Of a stretch of DNA of 64,000 bases, positions 47,561 through 58,289 are shown piece after piece. The stretch's first letter is position 1. Each line of letters begins with the position of its first letter. A program made the position numbers and the translations under genes. The stretch is from Sipunculus nudus. Taxonomy: Eukaryota > Annelida > Sipuncula > Golfingiida > Sipunculidae. The DNA lies in contig CM049322.1 of NCBI GenBank assembly GCA_026874595.1, forward strand, positions 55,652,386 to 55,716,385. Direction: 5' to 3'. A model generated the notes under the pieces. The model was not told where the DNA came from, did not search any database, and saw only the letters and a list, made by a program, of their open reading frames with translations.

Positions 47561-48026
47561 GACGTTTTCTGAAACGAAGCGTTTTATCACATGGTTTCGA
47601 TAAGGTGGTTCTTATTTTCGTAACATACGAGGATATGATATGCCCTGCATGTAGAGTTAGTTTTATCTTAGAAGAGCATTCCTGACAAAACGTTGCAATA
47701 CTGTGAGCGATACTAGCGAGGTGCGCAATGTATGAGATTGCAGGTGATGGAAGCAGCCTATTTTTTATCATTCCATTCATATTCTGGTCTCCATGCAAAA
47801 CTAATGATTAGCACATTATATTTTATCCTGTTTAGGTACATGACAACAACGTGAGTTAATTTCATCTGTAAGAAAAGCATTTGTAACATTTGGTTACACG
47901 AAGTCTGCACTAATTTTCATGTGACAGCACTATGTAAATAACTGTTATTCAAGTATATAATTTTTTCAAGATTGGAAGATAGTAAGGTGCTGTGTAATGT
48001 GATTAGTCTCTTTTATAATCAAAAAG

Positions 48027-48078
<52 letters not shown>

Positions 48079-48215
48079 TATACACATATTGCAAAAGAAA
48101 ACTAAGTCATAAAGTTTAACAAAGAAAGGAATATGAGCGGTGTTTGTGGCATAAAAATGAGTTCTGGAGCGTATAAAGAATTCGGCCTACGTCTGTCCAA
48201 ATTTACTTTCTTTTT
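47560..48215. other. Intergenic with (TA)n at 48,030-48,075
   Basis: Includes an 86-codon minus-strand frame (47,538-47,798) with no recognisable domain. From 48,090 it matches 1,585-1,690 of block A. Confidence 0.45.
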
Positions 48216-49115
48216 TTACAAGACCTTATACCCGATCGCATGCGCCTTGCGCGTCTCCTTTATATGATATAAGGGGCGAAGTTACACGGTGTTTAGCAAC
48301 AATATCAAGCACGCGTACTTGCCTGAGCTCGGTTTATAACTGCAGTGCAGTATCATTTTGCCAGCAATTGACTAGAAGTGAACTACATCAACTAGGTTTT
48401 CTTAACGCTTCTCAAAGTGAATCTAATTTTTAGAACTTGGAAACCCCTTTGGATAATTGAATTACGTTAGCCTTCCCGTTTGACATGACCTAGGAACGTG
48501 AGCACATGTTGCCACGGACGGCTGCATGGCCGATGGAGTGAAAAATACAGTAATTCTGTTCACGTTTGTTTGTAACGGTTGATAAATTGAAACATGGAGT
48601 AGTAGGCGTGTTAGTGGTCATTGAGGACATTATGATTAAATACGTGCCATATCATTTACTGTAATAACAGTCCAAGCGCCACAGTGGAAAAAAGGACATG
48701 GCCAGTTGCAGAAAAAAAGCAAGACGATCTTCGGTAAAAACAAAATAAATTACGCATGTCCTACAGCATAAACGATCCACTTAGTGCCTGCTAACCTTGC
48801 TTTATATGGAGTTTTGAAAACGAGAGAATATTGAAATTTATTTTGTAAAGTTCTGCATAAGATTAACGATATATTTATTTTCAGACTGGTAGTTTGTTTC
48901 AGTGTCCAGGCTTGGTTTGCTTAAACAATACTTCGTTTAGAAGCAAGCCATGTGGAATCAAGGATTCTGAAACGGTTTCCATAGGAACATATTTTGAAAG
49001 CAATATGACCCTAAAGCCATTTGTGTATCTTTAGAGATAATTAATAGGTTGTTTTTATAGATAGCCAACCGGAAATCAGCTAACGAAGTGACGTGAGAGT
49101 GTCACCCATTTGAGT
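48215..49115. repeat. Block C, part 5: copy of 2,320-3,215
   Basis: See 2,320-3,215. The segment 48,930-49,110 also matches 6,690-6,955 in inverted orientation. Confidence 0.85.
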
Positions 49116-49367
49116 ATACAATTGAGTATCACACATGTTGTTCATGTTTTATTGTGGCGCTTTGTAAATTTAATAAACTATATATCTATATCTAACTATA
49201 TAAACTATATATATAAATTGTATGCTACACACCACATAAGGCCATTTGTTATCCCTGTTGCATGCAAAATAGCCGTGCAAACACATAAAGAGGATGAGAT
49301 TCTGACGTCACTCTAGTCACGCTGGTTCCTGTAAAAATGTGCACATTCTTAGAGGGGTTGGCGATCT

Positions 49368-49440
49368 GGCGTAGTTTAGTGGTAAAGCAGCTAATCGGAA
49401 GATTGTGGGTTCGATTCCCATAGGCAGTGAACCGATTTTT
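49368..49440 (+). repeat. tRNA-derived SINE, second full head
   Basis: Box A-like TGGCGTAGTTTAGTGGTAAA and box B GGGTTCGATTCCC at 49,407, then GGCAGTGAACCGA. Same context as 3,418-3,495, so this copy was duplicated with the block, not independently inserted. Confidence 0.75.
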
Positions 49441-50579
49441 GTGTATAACAGTTCTATTTCTATATAATTAACCAGCATTGCTATTCATATAAATATACGA
49501 GATATTCGTTGCGAATAAGGATGCATATTTTAGGCAGTAAAACATGTAGAACATTTGTTAATAATATAAAAATAGTTTAGTTAGAATGGCAGCCTATATA
49601 TGAATAGTATACGGCAAGGAATTATGGTCTCGGAAATAAATGAAATATTTCATAATTGCCTTTGGTTAAATACTGACTAAAATAAATCTCATTCTGCTAT
49701 CTTGGATGTATATAAAATTAAAAGTAATTCTTCAAATAGATTTATACCAAAAATTAAACTGTGATATAAGTCCCAATGATGTGTTTCATGAGTAGAAATA
49801 CAAACTACTTCGTTTCAGAAGTAGAAGTTCACTGAAACAACACTGATTCAACGATTTAAGAAGGCACACCATCAGACAACGCTCACTAAAACAAGTGCAG
49901 TATGTCATTGTTTAAATTGGTGCTGTTATGTTACGTGACCCAAATGGCTATTTCAAACCCAAATAATGTGACAGTCCACTTGGTGATGAAACTAAAAAAA
50001 ATCTATAAAATGCTTTATTTGTCACTTAAAATGATAACATTTTCTGCATGAATAAGTAGACGTTTTCTCCAGCCAGGCCCGATCCGAGTCAGCTGTCTGG
50101 CTTGTAACCAATATCTTCAGATGTTGGAGAAAATATACAATTTATGATAATCTTAGTGGTCACAATTGATTCATGAGTAATAATACGCATGTGTGACACA
50201 CAGATAGACTGAATGATGGACTAAAATATATTTATGATAATATTGTTCATGAAATCGTGAGACGCTTCTTGACAGGTATTTGAATTTCAATGACCGACCG
50301 ATTTTTGTACTCCGTTTGGGTCTTAAACTGACGATTGTGCATGCTAGCTTGTGCTGCTTGCCCTGTGTTATATAGTCTGTTCTATAGAAACACACACGTT
50401 ATAATTAGTAAATTAAGGGCCACAACGAAGGACAAACCAACATGCGATATGTTCCCAGTTCATTAGTGTTCTGATTGTCTTGCTGACAAATCTCTGAATT
50501 ATGAAATTACATTAATCATGTATTGCACAGCTGACAACGAAAAAACGATCATGCAATCCAATACCATTAAGCTAGGCCC

Positions 50580-50592
50580 TCATATATATATT

Positions 50593-50656
<64 letters not shown>
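50580..50656. repeat. (TA)n microsatellite
   Basis: Directly readable, inside the second TIR element. Confidence 0.98.
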
Positions 50657-50847
50657 GTGTCATACCAAACTTTAAGTTTAATTTGATCATTTGCTACCTG
50701 GCAGTTGGGCAGGTATCATTGGAATAGGTAGGTAAGAATCCTGGACATAAGGATACAAAGCAGTTGATAACTGATGATTTCAAAATTATATAATCCAAAA
50801 TAATCTAAGGGTTAGGAAATACTTAAGTATAAAGTTTATGGCATATT

Positions 50848-50851
<4 letters not shown>

Positions 50852-50900
<49 letters not shown>
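50852..50900. repeat. (TA)n microsatellite
   Basis: Directly readable. The first copy has only TTATATATACATTTC at the equivalent place (4,140). Confidence 0.98.
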
Positions 50901-50904
<4 letters not shown>

Positions 50905-51027
50905 AATCGTTAATGACAGACAGCCAAATGAGTGGGCATTATGTTAGCCAACGTCTCCCATGAAGACTTTTTCATTGGGCACTGTGCCCCTTGTCATTGT
51001 TATCAAACTGTTTAAATTAATTTCATT

Positions 51028-51135
51028 AATATATATATATATATATACATACATATTATATAAAGTATATAAGTATATATATACATATAGATAGTATATA
51101 TATAGATAGTATATATATATAAAATTATATATATA
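51028..51135. repeat. (TA)n-rich, interrupted (AGATAGTATATATAT)
   Basis: TA tract with ATAGATAGTATA interruptions, directly readable. Confidence 0.95.
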
Positions 51136-51565
51136 CCACAAAGTAATACCATTGTTATGTACCAAATGTTGCAACCTAGTAAAACTCTTTGACATCCGTG
51201 ACAGTTCGTACGCCTTTTGATCAGCATTAGCACCCATCTGATCGCACACCGACTCTTAGACTATCATTTATTCTTATCAGATGGAAGTATGAGATGCACA
51301 CTTGTTTGTTTAGTGATGAAGGTCCTGGTGTTTGTATTTAATGTTGTATTAAAGAAATAATGTTGCATGATACTGCCTAATTTCATGATAAGATCTAATT
51401 TCAATTATGAAAAACGAGAGGTTCCGATTTAAAGCAGTTTCTTCTACGTGACTGAAAATGACCATGGGTTCAGCAAGGTAAGTTCATGGTGTCATATAAT
51501 ACGATTCACCTTGGTATAACAGTTGCAACATTGTCTTTTGACAGCTGAAGACACGATTCTAAACT

Positions 51566-54500
51566 ATGAGGAACCTACTAGTTATGTCCATCATACTGGG
51601 ATTGTTCTCTGCCTCCTATCGTGAGTGAATCCAGAATATCTCATTGTGCATCTGTATTATATATAAAGTTAAAAGACGGACAGGATTCCCTTACGATAAA
51701 AACATTTCTGGTATATGAAGCGCGCTCTGTCATTATAACGTAACAACGAGGTGTCAAATGAATATGAAATACCTATTATATTTTTTTTACCTCAGCCAGC
51801 AGAGAGTCATTTGAGTTTATAATATGTGGGGCCGTTAAATTTTAGATTTTTTTTTTTGGAGGTAACCGTTTGTTTTCATGCTTGCTTAGCTTAAAATGTA
51901 CATATGGAGAATTCCATTTCGGTTTCGGACCACATGAAAGGGGGATACTCGCGAGAATCCTGGCGTCAATCAGACTCGATTTGTCACTCCTGCGGGTCCT
52001 GGCCACCTCAAATAGAGCACAAAACGTAATCGTTAGACCTAGAAACTTTTAACTCTACACCCAAGGAGGTCCTAGGCATTTCTCCTTGGAAACATTAAAT
52101 TAGATTTTGGTGACAGACAGGGCACTAATTATATCCGCTTGGCCTAGAATCTGCTGACGTTATATCCAGTTAATTAGTGGACAAATCTCCATGGTATCCT
52201 GAAATTAGGCCATAGTGACCTATATCCTGCGAGCTACTGCCCATTCATGATTTTAGGCATCCAGACAGTCAGGGCACAGAACTTTACTAACACACATAAA
52301 ATCTTTTAACTTGTTAGCCAGTGAGTTATTGGACCGGTAATTGCAACTCGGAATGATTAAACATTTGATACAAAAACTCCGGTATATGAATCATTAATGC
52401 ATCGATTGCCGTGATTCTATTAATGTAAATTAATGTTCCTGACGACTGGTTGTGCGTCTTATTTCTTCCTAATATCTATACATTCCTTTTCTATTTTTGT
52501 CACCTTCAAACACAGCAGTCCGGGCATGAAAAGAGTATAAACCGTAACCGTTAGACCTATAAACTTCTGCCTACATAACCAGGAAGATCCTTGAAGAATT
52601 TCCATGGAAAATTAAAATGATTTCAAGATGACCTATATTTTGCATATTACGTGCTCAAATCATGATTGGATCAACGAGTTAGTCAGAAGGGGAATAAATG
52701 TATCCGTTAGCCCTATAATCTTCTAACATGGCTTTCACGGAGGCCCTGTAAAAAATTTCATTGAAATCTGAACTTAAATCATCGAGACCCATAGTCTGAT
52801 AACAACGGGCCAAAAAACATGATTTTTTGTAACCAGTGATTCATAGGGTACACGTTGTATCCGTTTGGCTTGAATCTGCGAACGCCAAATATCAGGAAGG
52901 TTTTGGGCACATCATTGAAATAAGGTCACCGAGGTCTATAATCTGTGATATATGGGGAAGAACATGATGTGAGCACCCAGTAAGACTTATTGCATGATGT
53001 TTACTGTTGAACCAAGACATTTATGTAGATATTAAAAAATCTATTAAGATTAAGATCTAGAGAGATTTCTGTAAACATTTCTTAGAAACCTAAACTAATA
53101 TCAATGTGCCCTATATTCTACAATATGTTTGAAACAACAAGCTTGGAACACTTTATTAATCAGACTGACACGAATTGTAGCATTTGGGCGTAGAAAAGTC
53201 TAATTTAGCATATAGGGAGTTATGGTAAAATCTTCTCGGAAAATCAAAACAAGGTCACTGTATTGGGGGGGGGGGGCTGTGGATAAACAGTATGATTTTG
53301 AACACTCTGGAAGTCATTCTAGCCATTGGTTCCTTATCACATATTTTTTACATTCATAGTTATACAACCTGCATGTCAAATGCAGCTGAGCGCCATGGCT
53401 TATGGGCCATTGTTTTAAAACATATCGTTTTCAGCCCAAAAAGGTCCGTGTCGCTGGTGTCAACAAAACCTAGAACAAAGAGAGGCAGTGCCAGGTAAAA
53501 AAAAACTTTTCTTTTCAGATATAAGCAGTCTCATGTTAGTTAATGTTAGTTATAACGTATGAAAGCTAGGAAAACAGTGGCTAAAACATAAAAGCAGTGT
53601 CAGATAAGATACATTGCTTATTGTATACTGAAAAAGAAAAGTTGAGAAAACATAGGCCATATTTTAATCAGGTGACTACATGAAAGCTTGTCTTTCATGC
53701 ATTTAACTTGATCTTAAACCATGAATAGTCATATTAACGAAGCATATTTATTAGCTTAATATGGCAACTCATAAAAGACACATCTGGGATTAACATGGGG
53801 TATCTTAGCGATACAGTCGTGTTCCGTTATTCTAACAAAGAACAATACACTCGACCTTCTATAACGACAATGAACATACCAGCTGACTTGATGCGTCCAT
53901 TGGACGGTCGTTGTGGCGGATTCCCTTTATTTGAGGCACGATCGGTAACCTTCAACAGCATTCTTTGTATCTTGCCATATCGTTTGAAATATTTCCTTGT
54001 ACAGTTAAATATAGCTTGCATTATTATTAAGACTTTGTTAGGATGATCGGTATCCTGAATTGAATTGGTTGTTGTTTTATACACCAAACACGATTTGGAT
54101 CTTGTCTTATGTTATTGCTTCCTGTTGGTATGCATCGTCCATTCATAATTACATTAAGCTTCATTTGCACTCAATCGGTAAATGAGAGGCCCTTGAAAAC
54201 AGATGAAAAAAACAGCATGTCTAAGTAATTCCCCTCGCTTTCCAACCGATGTTTGATGTTGTAACATCTACGGAGCCTTCCCTCGGTTAACTCCTGTTTT
54301 CCTCTTATCCGTCAGAGCTGTATTGCGTCTTATGACCATTTATTATTCTGTACTAGTTCGTTATATGTTTACCCGGAGAGTAAAGGAATATGGAAATCTA
54401 AGTGAAATGAACTGATCAAATAAAGCAATAATAGCAAATATCCACTCTATTTATAAGGAAGGCGAGAGCAAAGTTAAAACATTCCCAATCTCATATTAAT

Positions 54501-56426
54501 ATCCACAAACATTACTAAGATGTTCTTGTACTATCGCTTTCCTTGAAATATTACAATCAACTTATTACTGAGTGCTATTTTTTATTTATAGATGAGAATC
54601 CTGTGGCAAAAAGGTCCATTCCTTCCGAAGGTGTGTATGTTTAATTAACTTTATTGAAAAAGATTATTAATCATATGTGGACGCAGAAACCGGGGGTTTT
54701 ATGAATTTTAAACAAGAAGAGTAAACTCAATGACATCCAAGAAAACTTCAAGGTGGCTACAAATGATATTCGTAATAAGACTGAAATATGCCGAGATTAG
54801 CCATTCCAGGCCCTTTGCACACAAGCCGAGATACAACCAAAACATTACATATTACATGATTATGATCATGTCAAACAATGTTTCTTGTCGCATCGTTTCT
54901 AAGATTGTGTGAGAATTCCTGTAATATCAATTTTAAGTTTTGAATTTGTAAAGGCCTTTACATTCTGGAGCATTAGTCAAATATGGCAACTTATAAAATA
55001 CTCTATTCGGACTTACACTGGGTAGACTAGGGATAGAGTCGTGTTGCGTTAATCTGACAAAGAACAATAGCTTCAACACTTTTATTTAAATTTTGTCATC
55101 AGGTTTGAAATATTTCCTTGTAAAGTTGAATATGTCTAGAGGCTACGATTATGACTAGTTTAAATGATCGCTATCCGGAATGGAAATGATTGTTTTATTC
55201 GTCATTTGTTCTCATTCGGCAAGTAAAGGAAACACAAACACAGATAGAAATATGGCATGTTTCAATTATTTCCTTATATTTACAACCGATGTTGCAGGTT
55301 ATTACATCTTCCGAGACTTCTCTCGGTTTACTAGTGTCTTCCAATTATCGGAGCTGTATGATTTCTTACAGTGTCATAACAATACTTACGGATTATATAT
55401 TTTTATACTATTTCTTAACCTATTTAACCAGAGAGTAAAACAAATATGGAAAGCTAAGTGCGGTGAAATGATCAAACAATATACTAATAGCAAATATCCA
55501 CTTTATGTATAAGGTAGTCTTAAGTAAAGTAAAAATATACCCATATAAATAAAAATACCCATAAATATATATCTCATAGAAATGTCCAGATAATGTAATT
55601 AAGGTGCTCTTTTATTATCGCTTTCCTTGAAATATTACAGTCATCTTATTACTGAGCGCTATGTTGTATTTGTAGATGAGAATCATAGGCCTACAAGACC
55701 CATTTCTTTCGAAGGTGTGTATGATTTGTTAGATTTATGGAACAAGATTATTTTTCATATCTAAACACAATTACCGGCGGTTTTTTTTGCAGAGCTGTAT
55801 TAATTTTAAACAGGATGAGTAAACTCAATGAGAAACAAGAAAACGCCTAGGTTGTTACACATGGTATTCTTGATAAGACTGAAATGTGTCAATATTAGCC
55901 ATTCCAGGTCCTTTGCATACAAGCCGAGATACAACTATATCATCACATATTACATGATTATAATCATGTCAAACAATGTTTCTTGTCGCACCTTCATGAC
56001 ATGTGACAGAGTCCCGTAATAACAATTTTAATTCTTGAATTTGTACAGGCCTTTTCACTCTGGAGTATTTGTTTTATTTAACTCATAATACAATTCAGTT
56101 TCTATATAACACTTTTGAAATAAATGTACAGAGTCAACAGCTTAAACCTCAGCTAAAACGGGTAGCGGACATTAATAGTAATGATTGTATTAACATGTTA
56201 TTATCATATGTACTGTGCTTGTCCCTTAATGATCATTTATACGGACGTACATGCACATGCATATATATATACATGTTTTTGAATATATTTATATATAACC
56301 ATGCAATATATTTATATATAACCATGCAATCTTATTAACATTTCAGTGTTAAGCAGGCTCCGCAAGCATATAATTCGGACAGCACATGATGCATTCACCT
56401 TACGCCACATATTAGAGCTGAATTAG
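51566..56426 (+). CDS. Predicted small secreted peptide gene, five coding mini-exons
   Basis: Coding exons 51,566-51,620, 53,435-53,494, 54,592-54,630, 55,676-55,714 and 56,347-56,426 (55+60+39+39+80 bp, 90 residues). Exon 1: MRN and hydrophobic LLVMSIILGLF, a signal peptide, ending TATC/GTGAGT in phase 1. A possible leader intron lies just upstream (donor CAAG/GTAAGT at 51,478, acceptor TTTTGACAG at 51,544). Exon 2 gives a CRWC pair in this frame. Exons 3 and 4 are duplicates beginning Asp-Glu-Asn; exon 3 has a dibasic AKRS. The last exon (acceptor CATTTCAG) begins VLSRLRKHIIRTAH, basic and amphipathic if helical, and ends ILELN-TAG. All junctions are phase 1. Not recognised; a defence, venom-type or signalling peptide are all conceivable. 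A poly(A)-like AATTAAA is near 56,452. Confidence 0.42.
51880..53230 (+). repeat. Degenerate satellite-like monomers in intron 1
   Basis: GTTAGACCTAGAAACTTTTA (52,033), GTTAGACCTATAAACTTCTG (52,551), TCCGTTAGCCCTATAATCTTC (52,710) and TCCGTTTGGCTTGAATCTGCG (52,859) head similar segments with TTTCCATGGAAA and AGGTCATCGTGACC-type phrases. Same family as 1,190-1,560 and 47,030-47,340. A poly-G run lies at 53,265-53,276. Confidence 0.65.
53435..53494 (+). other. Mini-exon candidate with two usable frames
   Basis: Flanked by CATATCGTTTTCAG and CCAG/GTAAAA. 60 bp, no stop in two frames. In phase 1, which fits the signal exon, it encodes GPCRWCQQN. In phase 2 it would read SPKRSVSLVS...RTKRGSA with two dibasic sites, and its CAAAAAGGTCC is shared with exon 54,592 where it reads AKRS. 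The phase-2 reading does not join the known signal exon. Confidence 0.4.
53790..54965 (+). repeat. Exon-containing tandem unit 1
   Basis: Intron + 39-bp exon + intron unit. Landmarks TTTGAAATATTTCCTTGTA, ACCGATGTTTG.TGTTGTAACATCT, CTTTCCTTGAAATATTACA, the exon, then GCCATTCCAGG, ACAAGCCGAGATACAAC and ATGTCAAACAATGTTTCTTGTCGCA recur in the same order at 55,000-56,060. The exon-to-exon period is 1,084 bp. Confidence 0.9.
54592..54630 (+). other. Duplicated mini-exon, copy 1
   Basis: Acceptor TTTATTTATAG, donor CGAAG/GTGTGT. Reads ENPVAKRSIPSE after a split Asp codon. The dibasic KR could be a processing site. Confidence 0.55.
54970..56060 (+). repeat. Exon-containing tandem unit 2
   Basis: Partner of 53,790-54,965. 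An open stretch of 110 codons at 55,180-55,512 lies in intron sequence that is interrupted in unit 1, so it is probably accidental. Confidence 0.9.
55676..55714 (+). other. Duplicated mini-exon, copy 2
   Basis: Acceptor TGTATTTGTAG, donor CGAAG/GTGTGT. Reads ENHRPTRPISFE after a split Asp codon. By my count 10 of 39 bases differ from copy 1, nearly all changing amino acids, while the 51 bp of intron before it differ at 6 positions. The KR site is lost. Confidence 0.55.
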
Positions 56427-56429
56427 GTC

Positions 56430-56790
56430 GTTGAACTTGCATGTTTATGTAATTAAAATCTTGGTTCACAGAAAAGTGCATTTCTTATTTACATGTGTAT
56501 GAGTGAAATTTTTTTAATATAAATTTATGGATAATTAGTTACGTTGGTCTGGTGAGAAGGTTTGGTCGTTTTTTTTTATGTGCACCCCGTAGGACACCCC
56601 CTTTTAAGAGCGTTCTACTTATCAAAACAAGAATTTTTTATCCCAGGGTTCACAATTTTGGTGAATAAGTGGCGGTAATTACCAAAATCTTCAAATTACT
56701 ATTTACCGGGCCGTATAGTTCATTTTTTTTACGGAAACATATTACTCAGGGGAAAATATTGGTCCGATCCGGGACAAGCCCCTATTGTGT
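56430..56790. other. 3' flank of the peptide gene; possible LTR edge of the BEL/Pao element
   Basis: AT-rich to 56,560, then GC-richer with GGTCCGATCCGGGACAAGCCCC near 56,760. It could be the downstream LTR remains of the minus-strand retroelement, but no matching second LTR was found upstream of its gag (60,370-60,500). Confidence 0.3.
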
Positions 56791-57627
56791 TACACTGTGC
56801 ACATAAAAGCCGACCGAATAGTCTCTCTAGTAAGGCTGGCTTTTCTAAAGATGCCTGTTGGAACGCCGGTATATGCGCAACAGAAATAGGTTCGAAAAAG
56901 ATATCGGCAGAATATCTTCTCCTGAACCTTTCGTATGGTGCGAATCAGTCTCTCCAACACTCCGCCATGATGCGAAGCTAGTTGAGGATTAAATGACCCG
57001 TCCACTTCTTTCCTGCGGGCTGCCCGCACAACCTGACCCCTATCCAGATCACACAGACTTCTGGATAGCTCTGATCAAGCCCCATCAAGTTTGTTCCATT
57101 ATCCAACCACACCTTTCAATGACAAACCCCTTCTCGCACAGAACCTCACGAAACCGTTGATAAACGTATTGGTTTCCAGGCTATTCAAAACCTCGATATG
57201 GATGGCTCTCTATTGAAAGAGGTGTACAAACATCCATATCTTTTCACCTACGAACGTCCAAATTTCACGTAGAACGGTCCCCGCGAACAGATCAACGCAA
57301 ACATAGCAAAAGGGAGGCTTGCCAGGCTCGCATCGTTCAGCTGGGTGATCTGCCATTTTTTTGTGTCAGAGGACGACCAAACAGCTTCTTACAAACAAGA
57401 AAATTATGCTTGACTGATTTGATGAGAGTCCTCGCGTTGACAATCGAGAACTTTTTCCTAAGTTGACTCAAGGTCCATTCTACTACCAGATGCATTTCGT
57501 GGACAATCAGTCTTGACAATCTATGTTCATGGGGCAAAAGAACAGGACGCTTTGAGCTATCTGAAATCGGTGCATATGTCAAACGACCACCAATGACCAA
57601 TTTACCATCTTCTAGACATGGTGACAA
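56790..57627 (-). pseudogene. BEL/Pao integrase remains
   Basis: 57,627-57,337 gives GGRLTYAPI, RPVLLPHEHRLSRLIV and WTLSQLRKKFSIVNA, the zinc-binding N-terminal region; the Cys pair appears reduced to one (FLVCKK). The core is broken: a DNGTN stretch is readable near 57,097 in one frame, and HHGGVLERLIRTIRK (with the expected catalytic Glu) near 56,965 in another. The frame stops before a full C-terminal domain. Confidence 0.75.
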
Positions 57628-58289
57628 CTTGAAAAGGGGGCAGCGATTTCACCTGAAAACATCTTGCCCTGAACATGTTTTATTAACAGGTCCTGAGCGT
57701 GAGTCATTTCCTGGATAGAGACATGACTACCAGTGTCAGATCGGTTTACTCGAAGAAACTGCATCACTCCGATGATCCAACATATCCCCTTTTTCAGTCG
57801 ATAAAAGGAAGAATAATGACTCAACAAGGCCTCTAAAGGATGCATGATTACCGTAGTAACAATAAGTGGCACTAACATCAACATTCAACTCGCTTTGTAC
57901 CTCTTTAATGACATCCGATCGTTTGACTCCCAGATCCTTTTCGAGGTCGCAAGACAAGTGATGTGGGTCAACCCAAGAATCCCTATGCCTTGACAGAAAA
58001 CCTGGACCATGAAACCATGATTTCGGTACAGATTTACCCTCACAACCCCGTGACAAAATGTCGCCATTGCTCCGGATCGCTCATTTCACGAATCTGTGAC
58101 ACCCTGTTGGCGACGAAAACCTTGAATCTGAGTCATTTTGAATGTAAGCGATGGTAATCTGACTGCCTGTCCAAAAGTTTGATTTCAGTAAGCACACTTG
58201 AAGTTCTCACCTGATAAGAGAATCAAGCCTTGCAGCCACCACGGCAGCAGAAAGTTCAAGTCTAGGAACAGTGACCTGTTTGATGGGTA
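57628..58289 (-). pseudogene. BEL/Pao RNase H/linker region, badly decayed
   Basis: Overlapping short frames (57,736-58,056; 57,612-57,884) with frame changes. Position between the post-RT region and integrase suggests RNase H and linker, but no catalytic motif could be read with confidence. Confidence 0.45.

Larger units (their letters stand above)
49793..51020. mobile_element. Second TIR element, interior inverted, right end truncated
   Basis: The left arm 49,793-49,975 matches the left arm at 3,854 in direct orientation, and the flank upstream also matches in direct orientation. The interior, however, runs in reverse: the GCTGTCTGGCTTGTAACCAATATC segment is at 50,090 near the left arm (in the first copy it is near the right arm). 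The GGGCATTATGTTAGCCAACGT segment is at 50,935, near the right end. The right arm is missing; the sequence passes into (TA)n at 51,030. Confidence 0.8.

Noticed and set aside
47538-47798. 86-codon minus-strand frame as a second exon of the paralogous peptide gene
   Set aside because: No acceptor/donor pair in phase 1 and no similarity to the exons at 37.3-37.6 kb.
55180-55512. 110-codon open frame between the duplicated mini-exons
   Set aside because: The aligned DNA of the first tandem unit (about 54,160-54,440) has frame changes and stops; it is intron sequence open by chance.
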